From JASHPR01 sp963844655 (GTDB lineage Bacteria > Actinomycetota > Actinomycetes > Streptosporangiales > Streptosporangiaceae): 64,000 nucleotides of DNA. Positions 7,704-15,661 of the stretch are shown here, piece by piece. How positions within the stretch are numbered: the first letter of the stretch is position 1; each line of letters begins with the position of its first letter. A program made the position numbers and the translations under genes. Under the pieces are notes generated by a model that did no database searches, was not told where the DNA came from, and saw only the letters and a list, made by a program, of their open reading frames with translations. The stretch covers positions 558,001 to 622,000 of the forward strand of contig CAWJPA010000007.1 of assembly GCA_963844655.1 (NCBI GenBank), given 5' to 3'.

Positions 7704-8192
7704 GTGCTCGAAGTCAAACCGCAACCGGTATCCGGGCCCGCCCGCTCCGACCCCTCGGCGGGCCTGACCATCGCCGAGGCCGCCCGCCGCACCGGGGTCA
7801 GCGTGCACACCCTGCGCTACTACGAACGCGCCGGCCTGGTCGTCACCACCATCGACCGCACCGCCGGCGGCCGGCGGCGCTACCACCAGCTCGACCTCGA
7901 CTGGATTGCCGTCTGCACGAAGCTGCGGGCCACCGGCATGCCGATCAAGACCATCCGGCGCTACGCCCAGCTCGTATCCGCTGGGCACGGCAACGAGCAG
8001 GAACGGCTCGCCCTCATGGAGGCTCACCGCGCCGATGTGACCGCCAAGCTCGCGGAGCTGCAGGAAAACCTCAAGCTCATCGACCACAAGATCGACGTCT
8101 ACCAAGGCCGGCTCGCTGCCGGCGACGCCGACCAGCTATGGGCGCCCAACCGCCTCGCGGGTGCCCGCCCAGCAAACGGCACCTCGAGCTGA
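7704..8192 (+). CDS. MerR-family transcriptional regulator
   Basis: A 162-residue MerR protein: residues 21-46 (LTIAEAARRTGVSVHTLRYYERAGLV) are the helix-turn-helix with the diagnostic LRYYE, followed by the wing RRRYHQLDLDWI and a long dimerising helix (EERLALMEAHRADVTAKLAEL-like, with IDHKIDVY). No cysteine metal site is visible, so it belongs to the organic-stress or aldehyde-responsive group. GTG 7704 lies 23 bp from the divergent SDR; a TAGGAT hexamer at 7691-7696 ends 8 bp before it, compatible with a leaderless transcript. MerR-SDR divergent pairs usually mean that the regulator activates the reductase. Confidence 0.87.
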   Translation: MLEVKPQPVSGPARSDPSAGLTIAEAARRTGVSVHTLRYYERAGLVVTTIDRTAGGRRRYHQLDLDWIAVCTKLRATGMPIKTIRRYAQLVSAGHGNEQERLALMEAHRADVTAKLAELQENLKLIDHKIDVYQGRLAAGDADQLWAPNRLAGARPANGTSS

Positions 8193-8230
8193 ACTGCGTT
8201 TGCCGCATTTAGCTGACTCACGCTGCGGGC

Positions 8231-8422
8231 TCAAGGGCCGGATGGGCCGGCCAGGCTGCGGCGGGGCCGCGGGAGCAGTTCGCCGCCGCAGTTGGGGCAC
8301 CGGCCGCTCATCTCTTCGGTGCAGGCAAGGCAGAAGGTGCATTCGTAGCTGCAGATGCGGGCGTCGCCGTCGAGAGGGAGCGCCGTGTCGCAGCGTTCAC
8401 AGGTGGGGCGCATTTCAAGCAC
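8231..8422 (-). CDS. DUF1272 small zinc-ribbon protein
   Basis: A 63-residue protein with the conserved DUF1272 pattern: MLEMRPTCERCD, then ICSYECTFCLACT and RCPNCGGELLPRPRR. The paired CxxC motifs (C8/C11, C24/C28, C31/C34, C42/C45 approximately) should bind one or two zinc ions. Function is not known for the family. The start is GTG at 8422, required because the family begins with (M)LEMRP. The gene is monocistronic, lying between the MerR gene and a lone IS end. Confidence 0.82.
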   Translation of the reverse strand: MLEMRPTCERCDTALPLDGDARICSYECTFCLACTEEMSGRCPNCGGELLPRPRRSLAGPSGP

Positions 8423-8498
8423 GTTTGACTCCGCTGAACTCGCTCTTGGACGACGCTACAAGCGCAACAGCCAAAATACCGGGACAGGGGATTGCCGC

Positions 8499-8527
8499 CT
8501 AGGGCCTGTCCTGTCGATCATGAACCG
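8499..8527 (+). repeat. Lone terminal inverted repeat of an IS5-type element
   Basis: CTAGGGCCTGTCCTGTCGAT at 8499 differs in one base from the right end of the complete IS at 9193-10132 (read on the minus strand) and continues ATG like its left end. No transposase sequence follows within 600 bp. It has the orientation of a left end, with the GNAT gene between it and the complete element. Confidence 0.7.
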
Positions 8528-8594
8528 GTCCTAGCCGCAATGTCGGGGTGTTAAGCGTTCCGCTCGGTGGTTGACCGTCTGCTAGCGTGCGCGC

Positions 8595-9134
8595 ATGGCG
8601 GACTTGGGGCCCGTCGCTTGGCCGCCTGAGCCGATCAGGACCGAGCGGCTCGTGCTCCGTGAGCCCGAGGCCCGGGACCGTGCGGCGTTCATCGAGCTGC
8701 TGGCCTCGCCGGAGGTGGGCACCTACCTCGGTGGCCCCCGGCCGCGTAACGAGCTCGAGCGTGAGATGCCCGGGGCGCCCGAGCGGCGTCCCGGCGTTTT
8801 CATAGTCGATCTCAACGGAGCGATGATCGGCCAGATCATTCTCAGGAGAGCAACGGGGCACGGTCCTCCGGCTGCTGGCGGGGAGGCCGAGCTCGGCTAC
8901 CTGTTCCTGCCGCAGGCGTGGGGTTTCGGGTACGCCGCCGAGGCGTGCGCAGCGGCACTCGGCTGGTTCGCCGGCGCGCTTCCCGGCGAACCGGTGGTGC
9001 TCTTTACCCAGACCGCCAACGCCCGCTCGATGCGCCTTGCGGCGAAGCTGGGGTTCACCGAGGTAGAGCGGTTCGAAGCCTACGGCGCCGAGCAGTGGTT
9101 CGGCATGTGGTCCCCCGTCACGCCGTCCGGTTGA
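8595..9134 (+). CDS. GNAT acetyltransferase, RimJ/RimL-like
   Basis: A 179-residue GNAT: IRTERLVLREPEARDRAAFI is the RimJ/RimL-type N-terminus, ELGYLFLPQAWGFGYAAEA carries the acetyl-CoA pyrophosphate-binding loop (Q-x-W-G-x-G-x-A, around residues 108-118), and ANARSMRLAAKLGFTEVER is motif B. Acceptors in the family are protein N-termini or small amines. The gene stands alone between a lone IS end and a complete IS whose ends match it, so it could be a passenger of a transposition unit; base composition does not differ obviously from neighbours. Confidence 0.85.
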   Translation: MADLGPVAWPPEPIRTERLVLREPEARDRAAFIELLASPEVGTYLGGPRPRNELEREMPGAPERRPGVFIVDLNGAMIGQIILRRATGHGPPAAGGEAELGYLFLPQAWGFGYAAEACAAALGWFAGALPGEPVVLFTQTANARSMRLAAKLGFTEVERFEAYGAEQWFGMWSPVTPSG

Positions 9135-9208
9135 GCTCGTTGCTGACCAGGACCTTCCGCTGCCATGTCAGCCGAACCCGCAATCGCGCCTAGAGCGTGT
9201 CCTGCCGA

Positions 9209-9745
9209 TTATGTGAGCCAGATCAGGGCTGAGATGAGTACCAGGCTGGCGCGGTAGATGGCGGCTCGTTTGGCGTAGCGGGTGGCCAGGTCACGCCACT
9301 GTTTGAGCCTGCCGAAGGCGCGTTCCACGACGTTGCGCTGTTTGTAGTCTTCCCGGCTGAAGGCGGGTGGCCGCCCGCCGCGTGATCCCCTGGCGGCGCG
9401 ACGGGCGACCTGGTCGCGCCGCTCGGGGATGTCGTGGGGAATCCCGCGGCGGCGCAGCGCGGCCCGGGTGGAGTCATGGGCGTATCCCTTATCGGCCAGC
9501 AGCAGGTCCGGGCGCTTGCGGGGCCTCCCGCCGCCCGGCCCGCGGATGGCGATGGCGCCCAGGACCGGGAGCAGGTAGGGGTTGTCCCCGGACTGCCCAC
9601 CGCTGAGCAGCACTGACAGCGGCCGGCCACGGCCGTCGACGGCCAGGTGGATCTTGGTGCTCAGCCCACCCCGCGAGCGGCCCAGCGCCTCCCCGGCCGC
9701 AGCGGCCTTCCCGGATGCCCAGCGCCAGGCCGCGGCGCCCCCTTT
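9209..9745 (-). CDS. IS5-family transposase, second frame (OrfB, reached by -1 frameshift)
   Basis: From the slip site at 9738-9747 the -1 frame reads GRSRGGLSTKIHLAVDGRGR, LLLADKGYAHD (second catalytic Asp) and NVVERAFGRLKQWRDLATRY (catalytic Glu in VVER), then stops at 9209 close to the left end. A stop codon lies immediately upstream of the slip site in this frame and no good start follows, so expression should depend on frameshifting from OrfA. The joined product is about 290 residues, the normal length for this subgroup. Confidence 0.78.
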   Translation of the reverse strand, partial: KGGAAAWRWASGKAAAAGEALGRSRGGLSTKIHLAVDGRGRPLSVLLSGGQSGDNPYLLPVLGAIAIRGPGGGRPRKRPDLLLADKGYAHDSTRAALRRRGIPHDIPERRDQVARRAARGSRGGRPPAFSREDYKQRNVVERAFGRLKQWRDLATRYAKRAAIYRASLVLISALIWLT

Positions 9746-10083
9746 TTACGGGCGCCAGCGGAATGCTGGTGCGCCCGCACCACCGAAGAATCCACGGCTA
9801 CCACCCAGTCAACCGGCTGCCCGTCGTCGCGGACCTGGGCATGGGCCAGGACCTTGTCCCACGTCTCATCCGCGGTCCACCGGCGCAGCCGCTCATGGCA
9901 GGTCTTCCACGGCCCATACCGCTCCGGCAAGTCCCGCCACGGCGCCCCAGTGCGCAATTTCCACAAGATCCCGTTGATCACCTGCCGGTGATCACGCCAC
10001 CGGCCCCGCGCACCACCAGCTAGCGGCAACAGCGGCTCAATCACCGCCCACGCCCTATCCGTTAACTCACCACGCCCGGCCAC
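9661..10083 (-). CDS. IS5-family transposase, first frame (OrfA)
   Basis: The frame reads RGELTDRAWAVIEPLLP, WRDLPERYGPWKTCHERLRR and VVAVDSSVVRAHQHSAGARK, i.e. the N-terminal DUF4096-like domain followed by the first catalytic Asp of the DDE triad (AVDSS). It then reaches AAAAAGGGGG at 9738-9747 and, unshifted, ends 26 codons later at 9661. Family members normally continue into OrfB by -1 slippage at exactly this place. The GTG start at 10083 is chosen because the frame above it runs into the terminal repeat; no clear ribosome site is present. Confidence 0.8.
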   Translation of the reverse strand: MAGRGELTDRAWAVIEPLLPLAGGARGRWRDHRQVINGILWKLRTGAPWRDLPERYGPWKTCHERLRRWTADETWDKVLAHAQVRDDGQPVDWVVAVDSSVVRAHQHSAGARKKGAPRPGAGHPGRPLRPGRRWAARGVG

Positions 10084-10152
10084 CGCGACATGAGTGGACC
10101 ACAACCCACTACAAGATCGACAGGACACGCCCTAGGCCACCAAGCGCAAACC

Positions 10153-10186
10153 GGCCCAGGCCAGGATCACAATCCCGGCCTGGGCC
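10153..10186 (-). terminator. Hairpin downstream of the disrupted membrane-protein gene
   Basis: GGCCCAGGCC (10153-10162) and GGCCTGGGCC (10177-10186) form a perfect 10-bp stem with a 14-base loop. It lies about 95 bp past the stop of the minus-strand gene fragment at 10281, the position of an intrinsic terminator. No T-run follows, as is common in high-GC actinobacteria. Confidence 0.45.
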
Positions 10187-10280
10187 TTGATCACCTCTCG
10201 GCGGCTGACGACTTTCCCGGCCAGCAGCGCCGTTAGCTCACCGGCACCCGCGCCTCGCGCCCCGCGACGGGCGCAGCAGG

Positions 10281-10495
10281 CTAGGTCTGGACGCTGTGCT
10301 GCAGGCGGTAGTCGGTCCAGGAGCGCAGGCGGTAGGCGGTCCAGGAGATCAGCGCCGTCGCGGCCAGCGGCAACGCTCCAATCCAGTAGCCGCCCGAGAG
10401 CAGAAGGACGCCAAGGCCGAAGTTGAACGCGGCACAGGCGAAGCGCACGTTCACCCAGACTTGAGGGTGGCGATATTCCCATTGAATCGCGCCGG
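10281..10495 (-). pseudogene. Small membrane-protein gene split by the IS3 element (3' part)
   Basis: The minus-strand frame ending at 10281 reads IQWEYRHPQVWVNVRF and then two hydrophobic stretches (AFNFGLGVLLLSGGYW and LPLAATALISW) before YRLQHSVQT and the stop. It has no start codon on this side. If the IS and one CCGG copy are removed, the frame joins to GTG-AAT-CGG-TCC at 11812-11801, restoring a product of about 74 residues with two membrane spans. The IS therefore entered at about codon 4. The family is not recognised. Readthrough from the IS could still express a truncated form. Confidence 0.6.
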
Positions 10496-10508
10496 TGAGT
10501 CCGGAGAC

Positions 10509-11432
10509 TCAGTTTGCTGAGTGGCCGGCCTCGGCGAGGGCGGTGTTCTGACTGTAGTAGGCGGTCTCGAGTTCGGCCGGGGGGATGTCGCCGCAGGCTT
10601 CGTAGAGGCGGCGGTGGTTGTACCAGTCGACGTATTCGAGGGTGGCGATCTCGACCTGCTCGGCGGTGCGCCAGGGGCCGCGTGGCTTGATCAGCTCGGT
10701 CTTGAACAAGCCGTTTACGGACTCGGCCAGCGCGTTGTCATACGCGTCGCCGACGGTGCCGACCGAGGCGCTGATGCCGGCGGCGGCGAGCCGGTCGGTG
10801 AACGCAATGGATGTGTACTGGCTGCCCGCGTCGGTGTGGTGGATCAGCCCGGCCAGATCGCGGTCGCCGCCGCGCTTGCGGGTCCACAGGGCCTGCTCCA
10901 GCGCGTCCAGGACCAAGGCGGTCTTCATCGAGCTGGCAGCCCGCCAGCCCAGTATCCGGCGGGAGTACGCATCGATGACGAACGCGACATAGACCATGCC
11001 CGTCCACGCTGGGACGTAGGTGTAATCAGCGACCCAGAGCCGGTCCGGGGCGGGCGGGCTGAACTGCCTCCGCACCAGGTCGGCTGGGCGGGCCGCAGCC
11101 GGATCCGCGATCGTGGTGCGCATCCTCTTGCCGCGGCGGGCACCGCGCAGGCCCAGGTCGCGCATCAGCCGCGCCACCGTGCAGCGGGCCACTTCAGTGC
11201 CCTCGCGGTTGAGCTGCAGCCATACCTTCCGCGCCCCGTAGACACCGTAGTTGTCCGCGTGCACCCGGGCGATCGCTGCTTTCAGCAGCTCATCGCGGCG
11301 TGCCCGGGCTGACGGTGCCCGGCTGACGGCGTCGTAGTACGTCGACGGGGCGATCGGCCAGCCGTGCTGGGTCAGCACGCGGCAGATCGGCTCGACCCCG
11401 AAACGATGCTTGTGCTCGCTGATGAATATCAC
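10509..11432 (-). CDS. IS3-family transposase OrfB (integrase core)
   Basis: From GTG at 11432, overlapping the OrfA stop (GTGA), the frame encodes about 307 residues: an HTH_21-type segment (NYGVYGARKVWLQLNREG), then the rve core with the first Asp in LWVADYTYVPAW, the second in LIHHTDAGSQYTS and the Glu in DNALAESVNGLFKTELI, ending with YVDWYNHRRLYEACGDIPP, the usual IS3 C-terminus. The longer open frame upstream to 11606 is antisense-like and lies inside OrfA. The product catalyses strand transfer through a circular intermediate. Production is probably by translational coupling or by a -1 frameshift from OrfA. Confidence 0.85.
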   Translation of the reverse strand: MIFISEHKHRFGVEPICRVLTQHGWPIAPSTYYDAVSRAPSARARRDELLKAAIARVHADNYGVYGARKVWLQLNREGTEVARCTVARLMRDLGLRGARRGKRMRTTIADPAAARPADLVRRQFSPPAPDRLWVADYTYVPAWTGMVYVAFVIDAYSRRILGWRAASSMKTALVLDALEQALWTRKRGGDRDLAGLIHHTDAGSQYTSIAFTDRLAAAGISASVGTVGDAYDNALAESVNGLFKTELIKPRGPWRTAEQVEIATLEYVDWYNHRRLYEACGDIPPAELETAYYSQNTALAEAGHSAN

Positions 11433-11758
11433 GAGTACCGCTGCGGGCGGTCGAGCTCCGCCGCGAAGAAAATTGACGCTGACTTCAGTATCTCGTTGGC
11501 CCGGCGCAGCTCGGAGTTCTCTCGCTTGAGCCGCTTGATCTCGGCGGACTCCTCGCTGGTGATCCCTGGCCGCTGCCCGGCGTTGACCTCGGCCTGGCGA
11601 ACCCACTTGCGCAGCGTCTCCGCGGTCCCGATGCCCAGCTTCGCGGCCACCGCCACGATCGCCGGCCAGTCCGAGGGGTAGTCCGGCCGCACCTCGGTGA
11701 CCATCCGGACAGCCCGCTCTCGCAACTCCAGCGGGTAGTTACTCGATCGGCGTGTCAC
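11429..11758 (-). CDS. IS3-family transposase OrfA (HTH protein)
   Basis: A 109-residue protein with an N-terminal helix-turn-helix (YPLELRERAVRMVTEV ... AVAAKLGIGTAETLRKWVRQ) and a C-terminal leucine-zipper-like helix (EIKRLKRENSELRRANEIL), ending KSASIFFAAELDR, the classic OrfA tail. It binds the IS ends and multimerises with OrfB. Start GTG at 11758 lies about 40 bp inside the right end. The stop overlaps the OrfB start. Confidence 0.85.
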   Translation of the reverse strand: MTRRSSNYPLELRERAVRMVTEVRPDYPSDWPAIVAVAAKLGIGTAETLRKWVRQAEVNAGQRPGITSEESAEIKRLKRENSELRRANEILKSASIFFAAELDRPQRYS

Positions 11759-11989
11759 GACTCCATCTTCTCCTCAAGAAGTGGAGCCTCCGGACTCACC
11801 GGACCGATTCACATGACCTGACCAGGATCCTCATGAGAACGGAGCGCTTGGGAGTGGTGTTGTCCTTCGTTGCGTGCATCGCGGATGCCTCCTGTGAACT
11901 GCGGTGCCGGCCGTTCCGGTCACCTATATCGATGCTCGCCGTGCGCGAACAGGAGATCCACCGTGCGGTCACCCGAGTCTGAGGTACGG

Positions 11990-12919
11990 CTAGCACGGTT
12001 CCGGTGTGGTCGGCGGACTGCCGCGAGCGTGAGAGCGGCGGTCAGCGTCGCGCTGGAAGTGCCAGATGATCGCCACCGGGGTGTTGCGGTAGGACGCGTT
12101 CGTGGCGGCCGGGCACCAGCGCTGCAGAGACCAGATGTCGGATGGATGGCTAACGGGAACCTCGGGAGGCGTCGCCTCCGGGTCGATCGCGGGATGCGGA
12201 AGGCATGGCTCCTGGCAACTGCGGACATGCAGGCCCACCGGAAGGGCAGCGGCCAGGTAGTCGCTGGTGCGGTGGTTCCGGTGTGGGAGATAACCGAAGC
12301 TCCCGTCAGGCAGGGCCTGGACCACGGGCCAGGTGTTGCGGGAGTCAGAGATCACCAGATGACCGCCGGGCCGCAGCACGCGGGCGAACTCCGCCAGCAC
12401 CGGGGACAGGTCGGGTACGTGAGTCAGCGCGAGGGCACAGACCACGACGTCTACGTGCTGGTCAGGCAGGGGCAGATGGTGCAGGTCGCCTTCGCGGAAG
12501 TCGCCGCTTGGGATCTTGGCCCGAGCTAGGGCCAGCATTTCGGGGGAGCCGTCCACGCCGATCACCGCGTGGCCGAGCGATGCCAGGTACTCGGCGTGGC
12601 GGCCGGTGCCGCAGGCCGCGTCCAGCGCGGTGCCGGGCGGCAGGTCATCAAGAACCGCGCGGACGTATGGCTGTTCCAGGTCGATGAGCGTGTTCCCCTG
12701 CTGGTCATAGTCGCGGGCCCAGGCGCGGTAGCCCTCCACGGCTGTGATCGGGTGTGTCTCAGCCCCGCAGCCGAGCAGGTCCGCCGAGTCCAGCAGCATG
12801 CGGATCTCGGACAGGCGGGCCTCGGTGAAGCCGCGGCCGTACTCCCCGTCGAAGGCGCGGAGCAGGGCCAGGCCCTCCAGGCCAAGCAGGTACGCGAGCG
12901 GATACTGATAGATCATCAC
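11990..12919 (-). CDS. Class I SAM-dependent methyltransferase
   Basis: A 309-residue protein. Residues 1-70 are a helical N-terminal part rich in Leu (YPLAYLLGLEGLALLRAFDG), and from about residue 95 the class I methyltransferase core appears: motif I ALDAACGTGRHAEYL, acidic VIGVDGSPEMLALAR, motif II GDLHHLPLPDQHVDVVVCAL and LAEFARVLRPGGHLVISD. The family methylates small molecules; YRAWARDYDQQGN before the core is typical of the Methyltransf_11 group. The ATG-ATG start at 12919 is used. It lies alone on the minus strand between the IS3 copy and a GNAT gene. The substrate is unknown. Confidence 0.84.
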   Translation of the reverse strand: MMIYQYPLAYLLGLEGLALLRAFDGEYGRGFTEARLSEIRMLLDSADLLGCGAETHPITAVEGYRAWARDYDQQGNTLIDLEQPYVRAVLDDLPPGTALDAACGTGRHAEYLASLGHAVIGVDGSPEMLALARAKIPSGDFREGDLHHLPLPDQHVDVVVCALALTHVPDLSPVLAEFARVLRPGGHLVISDSRNTWPVVQALPDGSFGYLPHRNHRTSDYLAAALPVGLHVRSCQEPCLPHPAIDPEATPPEVPVSHPSDIWSLQRWCPAATNASYRNTPVAIIWHFQRDADRRSHARGSPPTTPEPC

Positions 12920-13004
12920 CCGATGCTAGGAAGCAGCGAGAAACGCTTCCTCCCATTTTCGGCCGCGGTGACGTCTGACGACCGTTGCTCACGCGATCAT
13001 CAAG

Positions 13005-13535
13005 TCAGCGGGCCTGCTGACACAGGCGCTGCATCCATACCGAGCTGATGTACCGGCCGTTCTTGACCGCGTACTCGCGGAACGTGCCCACCTCGGTGAA
13101 ACCGAACTTCCGGTGCAGCGCGACCGATGCGTCATTGGGCAGGGCGATCCCGGCCAGGGCGACATGAACCGGCTCGCTGGCCAGGCGGTCGAAGAGCTCG
13201 CGGTACAGCAGGGTGCCCACTCCCTGGCCCCGGCTGCTGGCATCGAGCGCGATGCTGACCTCCACGGTCTCCCGGAAGGCCTCATGGTCCCTGTAGCGCG
13301 TAGAGGCGGCGTAACCCAGGACCTGCCCGCCCCGCCGCGCTACCAGAATCCGGTAGGGCCCGGCCGAGGAGAAGCGGCGGAACCAGTCGCGCCGCTCGGT
13401 CACGCTAACCGGCTCGGTGTCGAAACTGGCGATCGAGTTCGCCGCCGCGTCGTTGAGGATTTCGACGATCTTGGGAAGGTCGTCCTCCGTGGCGGCCACG
13501 ATCTCGACTGGAGCCGGTTCGGCCAGCTGGGTCAC
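13005..13535 (-). CDS. GNAT acetyltransferase, phosphinothricin-acetyltransferase-like
   Basis: A 176-residue GNAT of the PAT/Bar-like group: DLPKIVEILNDAAANSIASFD at the N-terminus, ERRDWFRRF, then EVSIALDASSRGQGVGTLLYRELF carrying the acetyl-CoA loop RGQGVG, and ALHRKFGFTEVGTFREYAVKNGRYISSVWMQR at the end. Relatives acetylate the amino group of amino-acid-like compounds. The GTG start overlaps the stop of the hydrolase-glycosyltransferase gene by 4 bp (GTGA), so it is the last gene of the tetR operon and probably acts on the same pathway or on an inhibitor. Confidence 0.84.
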   Translation of the reverse strand: MTQLAEPAPVEIVAATEDDLPKIVEILNDAAANSIASFDTEPVSVTERRDWFRRFSSAGPYRILVARRGGQVLGYAASTRYRDHEAFRETVEVSIALDASSRGQGVGTLLYRELFDRLASEPVHVALAGIALPNDASVALHRKFGFTEVGTFREYAVKNGRYISSVWMQRLCQQAR

Positions 13536-15661
13536 AGCATCTCGGCGATGAGCGCCGCGGCCCGGGCGGCGCCATCGGTCTCCACGTCACGGTAGGCGAC
13601 CGGCTTCCCGATTTCCTGGGTGATCGCCTGAGCGATCACCTCGGGGGTGGCGGTGTCGAAGTTCATGCACCGTCCGGCGCCGTACCGGTCCAGCCGGTGA
13701 CGGACGTGATAGTTCTGCTCGAAATGATGCTTCAGCGGGAAGTACAGGAACGGCCGTTTGGCCGCGGTGAGTTCCATGGTCGTCGTCAGCCCGCCCTGCA
13801 CGATGGCCAGGTCGCACGCGGCGAGATGCCGGTAGAGCTCGTGCACGTACGGGCGGACCTCCAGCCCGTCGGCGGCAGGCAGCGACGCGGGGTCGATGCG
13901 CGGGCCCGCCACAACGATCATGCGCAGGCCGGGGACCTGCTGCCGGGCGGCCGGGAACGCCTCGATGACCCGCCGCAGCAGCGCCCCGCCCACACCGGAG
14001 CCGCCGACCGTGACGATGCACACCTGCTCGTCCGGGCGGTAGCCGAGCTCGGCACGGAGCCGGTCCCTGTCGGCCAGGGCCGCGGCGTCAAAGCCGGTCA
14101 CGTAGCCGGCGAACTCGTAGTGCTGCTCGGTCCAGCCGCGGATCGCGGGCAGGCCGGGGCCGAACGCCTGCGGCCCGATGTCATCCGGGTTGCCCACGAA
14201 GACGGCCCGGTCGCGCAGGCCGGGATAGCGGGCGATGTGCTCGATCATCTCGGCGTTGTAGTCGGCGGTCACCAGCGCCTCGCGGTCGCCGCCGTCGGGC
14301 ATCGGGAGCCAGCCCACAAAGTCGGTCATCCAGCAGTACGCCGCGGTCTTCAGCTCCGGGTTCTCGTGCAGGAAGTAGTCGATGTCCCAGCCTTCGTCGC
14401 CGACCCACAGGTCGTAGGGCTCGGCGGTGGTGAGGTCGTGGAAGACCATGAAGTTCGCGATCAGGATCTCGTCCATGCGGCGGACGGCCTGGAAGCAGTG
14501 CAGGTCGTGCCCCTCCGACTCCGCCGCGATGTGGTGGGACTCGCTGGCCAGCTCGAGCGAGGCCGGGTGGATCCGCTCCCCGCAGGCTTCGAGCACCCGG
14601 GTCACCGGGTCCTGGGCCAGCCAGTCGATCTCCAGGCCGGGGACCCGCTGGCGCAGCTCACAAGCGATCGCGATGTCGCGCTGCGCGTGGCCCAGGCCGA
14701 TGGGCGACGAGACGTACAGCACCCGCTTAGGGCGGCTGCGGCCCCGCGTCCAGGTCCGCGGCGGCGGCGCCGGGCTGACGAACTGGCTCAGCTCCAGGTT
14801 GAACCGGACCGGGTCCCGCAGATGGGGCGCGTGGCCCGAGCCTTCCATGGTCAGCAGGCGGGCCCCGGGGATGGCCGCGGCGATGGCCGGGCCCCGGGCC
14901 GGGCCCACGACCGCGTCGGCCGTGCCCTGAACTACCAGCACGGGGCACTGGACCCGCGCACACGTGGCCAGCACCTCCTCCCGGTCGAGCCAGCCCCCTC
15001 CCTCCATGCCGCGGAGAATGGTCTCCGGGTCGGTCTCACGGGCCCACGCGACCGCGTCCTCGATCTGCTTGGTCGAATGCGGCTCGGTGAAGCACTCGGC
15101 GAAGAAGAACTCCGCGAAGCCGGGCCAGTCCCGCAGCCAGTACGGGCGGTTCCACTTGGCCCAGCCCTCGTCGGTGGGCAGTTCCTCGTCGAACGGGTGG
15201 CCGAACTCGTCGGCGGGCTCCTCGGTAATCAGGCCGTCCGACGCAATGTCCACCAGGGCGGACACCCGCTGCGGGTGCGCGGCGGCCAGCATGATGCCGA
15301 CGCCGCCACACCACGACACGACCGCGGCCCGGTCAACACCCAGCGTGTCCAGGATGGCGATCGCGTCAGCCACGAACTCGCGCCGGTCGTAGGCGCCCGG
15401 CTCCAGCGGGCGGTCCGACCGGCCGTTGCCACGCGGGTCGAAGGTCACCACCCGGAAGCGGCGGGCGAGATACGGGATCTGGCCCTTCCAGATCCGCGAG
15501 TGCACGATCTCCCAGGTGGGCAGCAGCATGATCGTCTGGTCGCCGGTGCCGTAGGCCTCCCAGAAAATCCGGATACCGTCGCGCTCCACGAACCCGGTCT
15601 GGTCCGGGTAGCGGGCCCGGGATTGCTCACGCGGCTTAGCTTCCGTGGTCAGCGTGTCCAT
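13532..15661 (-). CDS. Alpha/beta hydrolase - glycosyltransferase fusion protein
   Basis: A 709-residue two-domain protein. Residues 20-300 are an alpha/beta hydrolase: oxyanion segment LLPTWEIVHSRIWKGQIPYL, DPRGNGRSDRP, nucleophile elbow VVSWCGG, acid near VVQGTADAVV and His in GSGHAPHLRDP. At the elbow the residue in the Ser position is Cys118, so a Cys nucleophile is expected. From about residue 310 a GT-B glycosyltransferase related to MurG/UGT begins (RVLYVSSPIGLGHAQRDIAI) and continues to the donor-binding FLYFPLKHHFEQN and DLAIVQGGLTTTMEL. Its start overlaps the tetR stop by 26 bp. The fusion suggests hydrolysis and glycosyl transfer on one lipid or polyketide-like substrate; that is inference. 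Cytosolic, no signal peptide. Confidence 0.8.
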   Translation of the reverse strand: MDTLTTEAKPREQSRARYPDQTGFVERDGIRIFWEAYGTGDQTIMLLPTWEIVHSRIWKGQIPYLARRFRVVTFDPRGNGRSDRPLEPGAYDRREFVADAIAILDTLGVDRAAVVSWCGGVGIMLAAAHPQRVSALVDIASDGLITEEPADEFGHPFDEELPTDEGWAKWNRPYWLRDWPGFAEFFFAECFTEPHSTKQIEDAVAWARETDPETILRGMEGGGWLDREEVLATCARVQCPVLVVQGTADAVVGPARGPAIAAAIPGARLLTMEGSGHAPHLRDPVRFNLELSQFVSPAPPPRTWTRGRSRPKRVLYVSSPIGLGHAQRDIAIACELRQRVPGLEIDWLAQDPVTRVLEACGERIHPASLELASESHHIAAESEGHDLHCFQAVRRMDEILIANFMVFHDLTTAEPYDLWVGDEGWDIDYFLHENPELKTAAYCWMTDFVGWLPMPDGGDREALVTADYNAEMIEHIARYPGLRDRAVFVGNPDDIGPQAFGPGLPAIRGWTEQHYEFAGYVTGFDAAALADRDRLRAELGYRPDEQVCIVTVGGSGVGGALLRRVIEAFPAARQQVPGLRMIVVAGPRIDPASLPAADGLEVRPYVHELYRHLAACDLAIVQGGLTTTMELTAAKRPFLYFPLKHHFEQNYHVRHRLDRYGAGRCMNFDTATPEVIAQAITQEIGKPVAYRDVETDGAARAAALIAEML

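Larger units (their letters stand above)
9193..10132 (-). mobile_element. IS5-family insertion sequence, 940 bp, complete
   Basis: Left end GAGCGTGTCCTGCCGAT (9193) and right end, read inwards, GGGCGTGTCCTGTCGAT (10132) are imperfect inverted repeats of about 17 bp or more. TA lies on both sides (9191-9192 and 10133-10134), the 2-bp duplication expected for the IS427-like subgroup. Inside are two overlapping transposase frames on the minus strand joined by a slippery A AAG GGG. All three DDE residues are present, so the element could be active. Confidence 0.85.
10496..11798 (-). mobile_element. IS3-family insertion sequence, 1303 bp, complete
   Basis: The ends TGAGTCCGGAGACTCAG (10496) and, inward from 11798, TGAGTCCGGAGGCTCCA are imperfect inverted repeats. 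CCGG flanks both sides (10492-10495 and 11799-11802) as a likely 4-bp target duplication. OrfA (HTH plus leucine zipper) and OrfB (rve integrase core) overlap by GTGA on the minus strand. DDE residues are intact, so it may be active. Confidence 0.85.

Noticed and set aside
10132..10482. 116-codon minus frame over the interrupted membrane gene
   Set aside because: A different frame of the same strand gives hydrophobic spans and a conserved-looking product; this one is low-complexity.
11796..11996. 66-codon minus ORF between the IS3 copy and the methyltransferase
   Set aside because: No ribosome site, overlaps the methyltransferase end and the IS junction, and has no conserved-looking pattern.
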